DNA of 5,146 nt from Saprospiraceae bacterium (GTDB taxonomy: Bacteria > Bacteroidota > Bacteroidia > Chitinophagales > Saprospiraceae). Positions within the stretch are counted from its first letter, which is position 1; the number at the start of each line of letters is the position of its first letter. Below are positions 1 to 5,146 of this stretch, piece by piece. Position numbers and translations under genes: made by a program. Location of the stretch: NCBI GenBank assembly GCA_027031185.1, contig JALVEF010000063.1, forward strand, positions 1-5,146, given 5' to 3'. The notes under the pieces are model-generated. The model was not told the DNA's origin and searched no databases. It saw only the letters and a list, made by a program, of their open reading frames with translations.

Positions 1-2388
1 CGGTCGACCCGTGATACGCTCCACCGCCTTACCCAATAAATAAAAACCCAAATCACTGTACCGGTATCCGGCTTTCTCCCGCAAGGGCGAGGCGTAAATC
101 CATTGCCAGATACTGTCCACATAGCTATCTTTCATATAAAAGTCCTTGGCCACAGGCACCGTAAATCCAGTACCCGGCCGCTTGTGGTATATCCTCTTGG
201 ATGGCACCCGGTACCTGTGCCGGCGACGCCCCCGCCGTACCGACACCAGCGTCCGTTTGTAAAATGGTATCCACGGGCGCAGACGCGCATGGTGCGACAA
301 AATATCTCCGGTGAGCAAGTCGGCCTTGTTGGTTCCTTCCGCCTCAGGCAAATAAGTCACCAGCGGCACATCCGTAGAAAAACGCCCCTCGTCATAGAGC
401 TTCATCAACGCCGGTGTCGTCGCCGCCACCTTCGTCACAGAAGCCAGATCATACACATCTGTCAGTCTCACCGGACGCCTCTTCGCATATGTGTGATACC
501 CGTAAGCTTTGTGATAGACAATCTTATCCCGGCGCGCTACCAATACCTGCGCTCCCGGCGCAGCTTTGCTGCGAACCATCTCTCCCAAAATCGTATCAAT
601 GCGCGCCAGCACCTTGCTATCCATGTCCACCGCCTCCGGCAGCGCATAACCAAAACGCTGAATGCTCCGAACCGGAATACCCTGCCCCGCCACGTAGCCC
701 GGCGAAGCCGTCACCGGCAGCTGACCCATGATATGAATCGCCCCGAATAGCGCCTGTGCCGCCAGATCCTGCGTGTCGTCATCATCCTGATAGGCCACCA
801 ATACGTTGCGCAGCGACTCGAAATTCTTCAGACTGTACGGATTCCCGAAAACAACCAATATCACCTTGGTCTTGCCAGCCAACTCCGTAATCAACCGCAC
901 GGCCGAGCCGCTGATACCGAAATTCTTGGACGGACGCCGGTTCATCCCGTGCAGCCCAATGATGACCAAATCTTTCTGTGACAAGCGGCGAACCAACTCC
1001 CGCCGGCGGGATTCGGCTATGTCCCGCTCCGTATTGAATACGGCAAAATCCGCGTAGGAGACCACCCGATCCTGAAACTTCGTCCGCTTCTTCGCACCGA
1101 TACTCAATACCGCGCCCGCGGTATGGAGCAGCTTCCTGACCGGAACCAATTCGTCTTCGGATCGCGCCAACGTAAGAGAACGGGCGATTAACTCCCGCTT
1201 TAGCACCCGCTTTTGCGGACGGTTGAGCGCATCAATCAGACCATCCAACGGCTTGGGATGATAGTCATGGAGTCCGAGTTGATACTTGGCCAACAAGATT
1301 TTCTTCGTGCTCTTGTATATCCGCTCCCAACTCAATTTGCCCTCCCGGATGTAGCGCTTGATCGTCTCAAACGCCGCCGGCGTATCTCCCGGCAACAGCA
1401 AAATATCATTGCCCGCAAGAATGGCTTCCGCCTCCACCTCCCCCGGCTTGAAATACTTCGTCACGCCTTTCATCTCCAGGCCGTCCGTGAAGATCAGCCC
1501 CCCAAACTTCAAGCTGTCTTGCAACAGGTCCGTTACCACGTGTCGCGACAGCGTCGTGGGCCGGTGAGCGGACGTATCCAGCGCCGGTATCTGAAGGTGC
1601 GCCACCATGATGCTCTTCACACCTTGGTTGATCAGCACCTTGAACGGATACAACTCCACAGAGTCCAGCCGCGACCGGCTGTGCCGGATGACCGGCAAGT
1701 CCAAATGCGAGTCCACATCCGTATCTCCATGACCCGGAAAGTGCTTGGCACAGGCCATCACGCCGTTGTCCTGCATGCCCAGCATATACATAAAACTCTT
1801 GGCCGAAACCTTGTACTTATTCTCTCCAAACGACCGGTCATTAATAACCGGATTGTTCGGGTTGTTATTGACATCCGCGACCGGCGCAAAATTGACATGA
1901 ATCCCCATCCGTCGGCAATCATCCGCTATCTCAGCTCCCAGACGGTATATCAGCCTGTTTTGGCGAATCGCCCCCAATGCCAAATTGTGCGGATAGGACA
2001 CCGTACTATCCAATCGCATACTCAACCCCCATTCCCCGTCAATAGCCACCAAAAGCGGTGTCTTTGACAAAGCCTGATAATGATTGGTCAATCCTAGCTG
2101 ATGACTCGGGTGCCCCTTAAAAAAACAAATTCCACCCACATGATATCGCTCTATCAATTCCTCGGCCAATCGCTCACCCTCCGGATCAGACGGCTTCCTG
2201 TTGACCCGGATCATAAACAACTGACCCAACCGCTCATCATCCGTCATCGCATTAAAAACGGAATCCACCCACGCACGCGCATCCGCCGGCACGGCACGTG
2301 TCGCATCCGCATTGTGCAGCTTATTCCTCACCGGAACACCCAGCACAAAAAACAACGTAAACAGTGCCGTCGCATGGAATCTCAACAT
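1..2388 (-). CDS. Glycoside hydrolase family 3 / beta-lactamase-like serine hydrolase fusion, C-terminus cut by window edge
   Basis: The frame is open for 796 codons from ATG 2388 to the window edge. Residues 1-20 (MLRFHATALFTLFFVLGVPV) look like a signal peptide, so the enzyme is probably exported. The GH3 domain (about 35-370) has the NagZ-like motif KHFPGHGDT (215-223), the following D226-S-H228 that matches the family's catalytic Asp-His dyad, and TDGLEMKGV (301-309) with D302 as likely nucleophile. A GH3 C-terminal-like region follows (about 400-590, including GNPYSL and AYQDDDDTQD). The second catalytic domain starts near 605. It has SVTK (S650, K653), the serine beta-lactamase/PBP SxxK motif, and YSD (777-779) in the YxN position. 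By family knowledge the GH3 half would remove N-acetylglucosamine or another beta-linked sugar, possibly from peptidoglycan fragments; the serine half may be an esterase or peptidase. The substrate is inferred. Some 200 C-terminal residues are probably missing. An in-frame ATG at 2436 is less likely because it lies upstream of the predicted transcription start. Residues 717-737 are oddly arginine-rich. Confidence 0.93.
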   Translation of the reverse strand, partial: MLRFHATALFTLFFVLGVPVRNKLHNADATRAVPADARAWVDSVFNAMTDDERLGQLFMIRVNRKPSDPEGERLAEELIERYHVGGICFFKGHPSHQLGLTNHYQALSKTPLLVAIDGEWGLSMRLDSTVSYPHNLALGAIRQNRLIYRLGAEIADDCRRMGIHVNFAPVADVNNNPNNPVINDRSFGENKYKVSAKSFMYMLGMQDNGVMACAKHFPGHGDTDVDSHLDLPVIRHSRSRLDSVELYPFKVLINQGVKSIMVAHLQIPALDTSAHRPTTLSRHVVTDLLQDSLKFGGLIFTDGLEMKGVTKYFKPGEVEAEAILAGNDILLLPGDTPAAFETIKRYIREGKLSWERIYKSTKKILLAKYQLGLHDYHPKPLDGLIDALNRPQKRVLKRELIARSLTLARSEDELVPVRKLLHTAGAVLSIGAKKRTKFQDRVVSYADFAVFNTERDIAESRRRELVRRLSQKDLVIIGLHGMNRRPSKNFGISGSAVRLITELAGKTKVILVVFGNPYSLKNFESLRNVLVAYQDDDDTQDLAAQALFGAIHIMGQLPVTASPGYVAGQGIPVRSIQRFGYALPEAVDMDSKVLARIDTILGEMVRSKAAPGAQVLVARRDKIVYHKAYGYHTYAKRRPVRLTDVYDLASVTKVAATTPALMKLYDEGRFSTDVPLVTYLPEAEGTNKADLLTGDILSHHARLRPWIPFYKRTLVSVRRGRRRHRYRVPSKRIYHKRPGTGFTVPVAKDFYMKDSYVDSIWQWIYASPLREKAGYRYSDLGFYLLGKAVERITGRP

Positions 2389-2398
2389 GAGCCGTTTC

Positions 2399-2432
2399 TT
2401 TGACACATAACGCAAAACTACACTTACCTTTG
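2399..2432 (+). promoter_or_regulatory. Bacteroidota promoter (-33 TTTG, -7 TACCTTTG) upstream of tsaB
   Basis: TTTG at 2399-2402 and TACCTTTG at 2425-2432 are separated by 22 bases, close to the usual -33/-7 spacing for the Bacteroidota primary sigma factor. Transcription would start near 2439, giving an 80-base leader before GTG 2519. The core TACCTTTGCCA recurs upstream of the dksA-like gene at 3472-3482. A weaker candidate nearer tsaB is TTTG 2465-2468 with GGCTTTTG 2488-2495, which lacks the TA of the consensus but lies 23 bases before the GTG. Confidence 0.6.
2413..2420 (-). promoter_or_regulatory. Bacteroidota -7 box for the GH3 fusion gene
   Basis: Read on the minus strand the octamer is TAGTTTTG, an exact match to the Bacteroidota consensus TAnnTTTG. 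Its 3' end is separated from ATG 2388 by 24 bases, so transcription would begin near 2406 and leave a short leader. That supports 2388 rather than 2436 as the start codon. I see no good TTG or TTTG -33 element at the expected distance, so the assignment rests on the -7 box and its position. Confidence 0.55.
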
Positions 2433-2518
2433 CCATCAGATAAGTGACCGGCAAAGTAAGCCTTTTTGCGGAATGCAACAATCTATTGGCTTTTGCCTCC
2501 ACGACCAATAACGTTTTT

Positions 2519-3196
2519 GTGCCCGACTATCTTTTACATATTGAGACCGCAGAGTCCGTCTGCTCCGTATCTGTAAGTTACGAGGGGCACGTTGTTTCGT
2601 TGCAGACTGCCACCACTTCTTACAATCATGCCGTCGAGACGACCATCCTGATCCAAAAGGCCCTCCGTGACGCAAATATTGAGATTACGGCGCTGCGCGC
2701 CGTGAGTATCAACGATGGCCCCGGTTCATACACCGGCCTCCGCGTCGGCCTGTCCGTCGCCAAAGGCATTTGCCTGGCAGCCAGCATTCCCCTCATCGCC
2801 CTCAACGGACTTGACATCCTGGCCTGCGCCACCGCAGCCAAACATCCCGGCGCGCTCATCTTCCCCATGATAGACGCCCGCCGCATGGAAGTCTATACGG
2901 CCGGGTACCGCCAGGGTTGTGAGCGCTTCGTCGAACCGTTTGCCCTCATTCTCTCTGAACAAGCCCTGGCGCCCTTCATCCAGGAAGCCGGCCACGTCGT
3001 CCTTTGCGGCAGTGGTGCCGCAAAGGCCAAATCCGTACTCACCGGCCCAAATTTCACCATCGAAAACATCCCGCTGACCGCCGCTTTGCAGGCCTTACCG
3101 GCCTGCAAAGCCCTCAAGGAAAAGACCTTTGTACCTCTGGCGGACCACACTCCATTTTACCTCAAACCACCCCATATCACCAAACCTAATAAGTGA
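2519..3196 (+). CDS. tsaB: tRNA threonylcarbamoyladenosine biosynthesis protein TsaB
   Basis: TsaB (YeaZ) is an ASKHA-fold, non-catalytic partner of TsaD. In the cytoplasm the two work with TsaE to place threonylcarbamoyl on A37 of ANN-decoding tRNAs (t6A). From GTG 2519 the protein has 225 residues, the normal family length. It begins with the expected first strand LLHIETAESVCSVSVS (5-20) and has the family hallmark GPGSYTGLRVGLSVAKG (67-83). The reading frame stays open upstream to a GTG at 2444, but those 25 extra residues resemble nothing in the family, so 2519 was chosen. No Shine-Dalgarno sequence is visible, as is usual in this phylum. The gene is divergent from the GH3 fusion and has its own promoter. 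Its 3' part holds a perfect 11-bp inverted repeat (3084-3110). The identification is secure; the exact start is less so. Confidence 0.93.
   Translation: MPDYLLHIETAESVCSVSVSYEGHVVSLQTATTSYNHAVETTILIQKALRDANIEITALRAVSINDGPGSYTGLRVGLSVAKGICLAASIPLIALNGLDILACATAAKHPGALIFPMIDARRMEVYTAGYRQGCERFVEPFALILSEQALAPFIQEAGHVVLCGSGAAKAKSVLTGPNFTIENIPLTAALQALPACKALKEKTFVPLADHTPFYLKPPHITKPNK
3084..3110. repeat. Perfect 11-bp inverted repeat inside tsaB
   Basis: CTTTGCAGGCC (3084-3094) and GGCCTGCAAAG (3100-3110) are exact reverse complements around the 5-base loop TTACC. The RNA would form a stable GC-rich hairpin. It lies in the coding frame (ALQALPACKAL) near the end of tsaB and has no T-run after it, so it is not a standard terminator. 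Confidence 0.8.
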
Positions 3197-3471
3197 CGCC
3201 GAATGCGTCCCCACGCAACTTCTGGCACCAATATTGCAACGTCACATCATATCTACAATACCACCCATAGGGTAAAAACACACTCACAAATTTTTCCAAA
3301 ACTTAATATGTCACAATCAACAAGATTTCATCAAAAAACCAGCCGCAAAACAACTCCGTTGTCTCACCAAAAATCACAAAATTTTATTCTGAAACGACCG
3401 CTCCCTAAAAAGAAATACCAAACAATATTTGTTTTTCCAAAATTTTAACACTTCCTTTTTGACCTTTAAGC
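3197..3471. other. AT-rich, A/C-skewed spacer between tsaB and the dksA-like gene; no supported gene
   Basis: The plus strand is rich in A and C and poor in G, with many A-runs and CAAAA/AATTTT tracts. A weak hairpin GACGC-CGAAT-GCGTC (3195-3209) directly follows the tsaB stop but has no T-tract. AAACAA-TAT-TTGTTT (3420-3434) is a small AT-rich hairpin. An 81-codon open frame from 3203 encodes a low-complexity Lys/Thr/His/Ser-rich string that mirrors the base skew and is probably not a protein. I recognise no RNA gene or riboswitch. Confidence 0.5.
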
Positions 3472-3479
3472 TACCTTTG
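3472..3479 (+). promoter_or_regulatory. Bacteroidota -7 box (TACCTTTG) for the dksA-like gene
   Basis: TACCTTTG matches TAnnTTTG exactly and shares the 11-base core TACCTTTGCCA with the tsaB promoter. The nearest upstream TTTG (3458-3461) is only 10 bases away, too close for a normal -33 element, so that element is degenerate or absent. Transcription from near 3486 gives a leader of about 67 bases that includes a small upstream ORF. Confidence 0.6.
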
Positions 3480-3552
3480 CCAAACCTCATTAGACAGTAC
3501 ATGAGACAATTACCCGACCGAACCTTTTTTGAAACGACTAAAACACGGAACA

Positions 3553-3933
3553 ATGTTAGAAAAAGTGACTGAAAGAGCCCGCTACAGTGACCAAGAACTG
3601 CAAGAATTCAAAACCCTAATCCAAGAAAAAATCTCCGAAGCCCGTGAACGCCTAAAGTACTACCTCGACCAATTGGCCGACTTTGGCAAGACAGAAGATG
3701 CCAAGGTGCGCGGATTGGACGATGGCATCAACTCCATCGAAAGTGACCACCTGGCCACCATGGCCTCCCGCCAACGAAAACTCATCAACCACCTGGAAGG
3801 CGCCCTCGTGCGCATCGAAAACAAAACCTACGGCGTCTGCCGCGTCACGGGCAAGCTCATCTCCAAACAACGCCTGATGGCTGTCCCCCACGCCACACTC
3901 AGTATCGAGGCCAAAAACCGCTTGGCGCACTGA
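3553..3933 (+). CDS. TraR/DksA family transcriptional regulator with degenerate zinc finger
   Basis: The product is 126 residues, the typical size for the Bacteroidota TraR/DksA branch. Residues 10-85 are mostly charged helix and should form the two-helix coiled coil that DksA inserts into the RNA polymerase secondary channel to tune initiation, often together with ppGpp. The family signature LEGALVRIENKTYGVC runs up to C96, followed by RVTGKLIS and VPHATLSIEAK. In canonical DksA this end holds a four-cysteine zinc finger. Here only C96 remains; the other positions are T99, S117 and A120, a loss I recall as common in Bacteroidota members. Zinc binding is therefore unlikely. ATG 3553 was chosen over an in-frame TTG at 3529, which would add eight residues. 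The gene ends at a strong terminator before lspA; a dksA-like gene next to lspA is a known Bacteroidota arrangement. Function in this organism is inferred from the family. Confidence 0.9.
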   Translation: MLEKVTERARYSDQELQEFKTLIQEKISEARERLKYYLDQLADFGKTEDAKVRGLDDGINSIESDHLATMASRQRKLINHLEGALVRIENKTYGVCRVTGKLISKQRLMAVPHATLSIEAKNRLAH

Positions 3934-3964
3934 CGGACGGCTCATCTCTTCAAAGATTTAGCAC

Positions 3965-4008
3965 AGACAGGCAGCACACACTTTGTGGCTGCCTGTTTTC
4001 GTTTTCGC
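3965..4008 (+). terminator. Intrinsic terminator after the dksA-like gene
   Basis: ACAGGCAGC (3967-3975) pairs perfectly with GCTGCCTGT (3988-3996). The inner CACA (3977-3980) and TGTG (3984-3987) extend the stem above a bulged A. The stem is followed by TTTTCGTTTTC. It starts about 30 bases after the stop codon, so the dksA-like gene is likely transcribed separately from lspA. Confidence 0.85.
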
Positions 4009-4020
4009 GCCATTATTTCG

Positions 4021-4028
4021 CAACTTTG
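4021..4028 (+). promoter_or_regulatory. Probable -7 box (CAACTTTG) for lspA
   Basis: CAACTTTG differs from TAnnTTTG at one fixed position. Exactly 24 bases separate it from the TTG chosen as the lspA start, the same distance as between the GH3 -7 box and its ATG. It lies just beyond the upstream terminator, where a new promoter would be needed. No clear -33 element is visible. Confidence 0.45.
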
Positions 4029-4052
4029 CGCTCTGCTAAACTCCTTGCCGCC

Positions 4053-4684
4053 TTGAATAAGCGAACTACCATTTCCCTGGCCATCATCCTCCTCGTGCTG
4101 ATTATTGACCAGTCCGTCAAGTTTTGGGTTAAGACGCACATGAACTACGGCGACCTGATCCCCATTATCCCCGGTTCATCGCACGCATACATCCACTTCG
4201 TCGAAAATCCCGGCATGGCATTCGGAATGGAACTGGGAGGCATCTGGGGCAAAATATTGCTCACCCTGCTGCGCATCATATTTATCCTGGCCTTGGGCGG
4301 AGGACTCCATTTTTTGATCAAAGACAAAGCCCCCATCCCTTTCATCGTTGCCGTCAGTCTCATCCTGGCCGGCGCCCTGGGCAATATCATTGACAGTATC
4401 TTTTACGGAGTTCTGTTTTCCGCATCCCCCTATCATGGCGGTGTCGCCCAATTCCTCCCGCCAGAAGGCGGCTACGCCCCCTTGCTCCGCGGCAAGGTCG
4501 TGGATATGTTTTACTTCCCTCTCATCCGCACCACCCTGCCGGAGTGGGTCCCTTTTTTGGGGGGGAGCCCTTTGTCTTTTTCCGCCCCGTCTTCAATGTG
4601 GCTGACTCCGCTATTTCCATAGGTGTGGTCAGCATCCTCCTTTTTATGCGAAAAACTTTCAACAGATACGCCAAGCCCGCGTGA
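4053..4684 (+). CDS. lspA: Lipoprotein signal peptidase LspA (signal peptidase II), broken by a one-base frameshift
   Basis: LspA is an inner-membrane aspartyl protease that cuts the signal peptide from prolipoproteins after the cysteine has been lipidated. Predicted membrane helices are near residues 5-27, 63-90 and 96-118, with a fourth near the C-terminus. Visible motifs are IIDQ (D19), ENPGMAFGME, GNIID (catalytic D114) and GKVVDMFYFPL. After WVPF the frame is lost in TTTTTTGGGGGGG (4553-4565). As read, translation stops at 4622 after 189 residues. The next frame restores the family ending EPFVFFRPVFNVADSAISIG and stops at 4684. Adding one base gives about 210 residues, a normal length, with the second catalytic aspartate at D185 in FNVAD. 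The break is therefore an artefact, a real mutation or, less likely, programmed slippage. Start TTG 4053 gives the family-like MNKRTTISLAIIL; TTG 4026 overlaps the -7 box, and the next in-frame ATG (4140) would delete helix 1. Confidence 0.9.
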
Positions 4685-4705
4685 CAAGCTCCAACCTGTG
4701 CACCG

Positions 4706-4740
4706 CACTGCGCCACTAAGCCACTGAGTACGGCACTGTG
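4706..4740. repeat. Degenerate short tandem repeat with CACT core
   Basis: CACT occurs at 4706, 4714, 4722 and 4734, that is at steps of 8, 8 and 12 bases, in the contexts CGCACTG, GCCACTAAG, CCACTGAG and GGCACTGTG. It begins about 20 bases after the lspA stop and looks like eroded tandem copies. Confidence 0.5.
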
Positions 4741-4767
4741 GTCGTTGAGCGATGGGCTGCGGTCGGT

Positions 4768-4807
4768 GTGGTTCGACGGCGCTCGTACAGTGAGCTTGTC
4801 AAACCAC
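4768..4807. repeat. REP-like imperfect hairpin
   Basis: GTGGTTCGAC (4768-4777) pairs with GTCAAACCAC (4798-4807) with one mismatch, and GCTC (4781-4784) with GAGC (4792-4795), around a 7-base loop. The words TTCGAC and GAGCTTGTC resemble the interspersed 'GAGC(TT/GAA)GTCGAA' repeats I recall from intergenic regions of many Bacteroidota genomes. Confidence 0.55.
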
Positions 4808-4817
4808 TTGCGGAACC

Positions 4818-4854
4818 GTCGAAGTCCCTGCTTGTCGAAGCGTCGAAGCGGGAC
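4818..4854. repeat. GTCGAAG direct repeats within a second hairpin
   Basis: GTCGAAG occurs at 4818, 4834 and 4842. GTCCC plus GCTT (4824-4833, with one bulged T) pairs with AAGC plus GGGAC (4846-4854) around a 12-base loop. It directly follows the preceding hairpin and uses related words, so the two probably form one REP-like cluster. Confidence 0.55.
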
Positions 4855-4950
4855 CATCAAACAATGAGTCCACTCAAAAAAACACCCTGCATGAGCGAAA
4901 ACCCAATTTTCTTTGGCTTGGCTTTATTGTTTCCCGCACTACGCATAACC

Positions 4951-5110
4951 AACCGCTATATCCGCGCCTATCTGCGCTCATTGACCCGCGGCATCCGCGT
5001 TCCATTTTGTAAGTGAGAACACGAAAATGACGGATGCAGCGCATCGCGGATTTAGTGCACATCTTTTCAATATCCGCCTACATCCGACCCAATCCGCACC
5101 ATCTGCCTCC
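4951..5110. repeat. 10-base-period ATCCGC repeat blocks flanking inverted copies
   Basis: In the left block ATC(C/T)GCG lies at 4960, 4970 and 4993, with a degenerate copy from 4980. In the right block ATCCGC-like words lie at 5072, 5082, 5092 and 5101. Between them the motif is inverted (CGGATGC 5031-5037, CGCGGAT 5045-5051). GCATCCG and CATTTT (4991-5008) can pair with AAAATG and CGGATGC (5024-5037). The open frame spanning 4738-5016 covers this and the earlier repeats and resembles no protein family. Confidence 0.6.
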
Positions 5111-5119
5111 CTGCGTTCG

Positions 5120-5146
5120 CTGAGCGCTGCCCTGAGCGAAGTCGAA
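5120..5146. repeat. Interspersed CTGAGCG / GAGCGAAGTCGAA repeat, continues past the window
   Basis: CTGAGCG occurs at 5120 and 5132. The second copy continues as CCTGAGCGAAGTCGAA to the window end. This is the same word family as the hairpin cluster at 4768-4854, in the form typical of Bacteroidota intergenic repeats. Confidence 0.55.

Noticed and set aside
103..2403. Plus-strand open frames at 103-750, 414-731, 806-1057, 1213-2067, 1358-1567 and 2101-2403
   Set aside because: They lie antisense to the GH3/serine-hydrolase gene, which has continuous family motifs on the minus strand. Their translations are Arg/His/Pro-rich and match no family.
2434..2436. Alternative GH3 start ATG at 2436 (minus strand)
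   Set aside because: In frame, and it would add KKR before the hydrophobic segment, but it lies upstream of the predicted transcription start, and 2388 already gives a good signal peptide.
3195..3209. Terminator after tsaB (GACGC-CGAAT-GCGTC)
   Set aside because: Only a 5-bp stem with no T-tract; not enough to call an intrinsic terminator.
3203..3448. 81-codon plus-strand ORF between tsaB and the dksA-like gene
   Set aside because: Low-complexity translation that simply reflects the A/C-rich composition, with no recognisable domain or promoter.
4522..4860. 112-codon minus-strand ORF overlapping the lspA end
   Set aside because: Antisense to the conserved lspA C-terminus and the repeat cluster; no family resemblance.
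4738..5016. 92-codon plus-strand ORF downstream of lspA
   Set aside because: It runs through REP-like hairpins and the ATCCGC repeats and resembles no protein family.
4706..5146. CRISPR array
   Set aside because: The repeats are too short, degenerate and closely spaced (8-13 bases), with no uniform spacers and no cas genes in the window.

Overview
The window looks like a chromosomal segment of a member of the Bacteroidota. Three things point there. Three copies of the Bacteroidota -7 promoter octamer TAnnTTTG sit in front of genes, no start has a clear Shine-Dalgarno sequence, and the proteins have Bacteroidota-type architectures: a GH3/serine-hydrolase fusion, a TraR/DksA protein lacking most zinc-finger cysteines, and an LspA with the GMAFGME and GGYAP-LxGKVVDMFYFPL signatures. 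A Chitinophagia/Saprospiria-like lineage is possible, but order and family cannot be fixed from this sequence.

Layout. Positions 1-2388 (minus strand) hold most of a large exported enzyme: an N-terminal glycoside hydrolase family 3 domain followed by a beta-lactamase-like serine hydrolase domain, cut off by the window edge. A compact divergent promoter region (about 2389-2518) separates it from tsaB (2519-3196, plus), needed for the t6A tRNA modification. An AT-rich, A/C-skewed spacer (3197-3471) leads to a -7 box and a dksA/traR-like gene (3553-3933). A strong intrinsic terminator follows, then lspA (4053-4684), lipoprotein signal peptidase. lspA is broken by an apparent one-base deletion in a T6G7 run, before its second catalytic aspartate. 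The last 460 bases carry no convincing gene but several different short degenerate repeat families and REP-like hairpins.

How it fits together. tsaB, the dksA-like gene and lspA are housekeeping genes (tRNA modification, transcription control, lipoprotein maturation) on one strand, apparently with separate promoters rather than as one operon. The GH3/serine-hydrolase gene is transcribed away from them. I see no clear new defence, mobile or secondary-metabolite system. The points most worth a second look are the back-to-back -7 boxes between the GH3 gene and tsaB, the lspA frame break, an arginine-rich stretch in the GH3 fusion that may hide a pair of compensating frameshifts, and the layered repeats at the right end.
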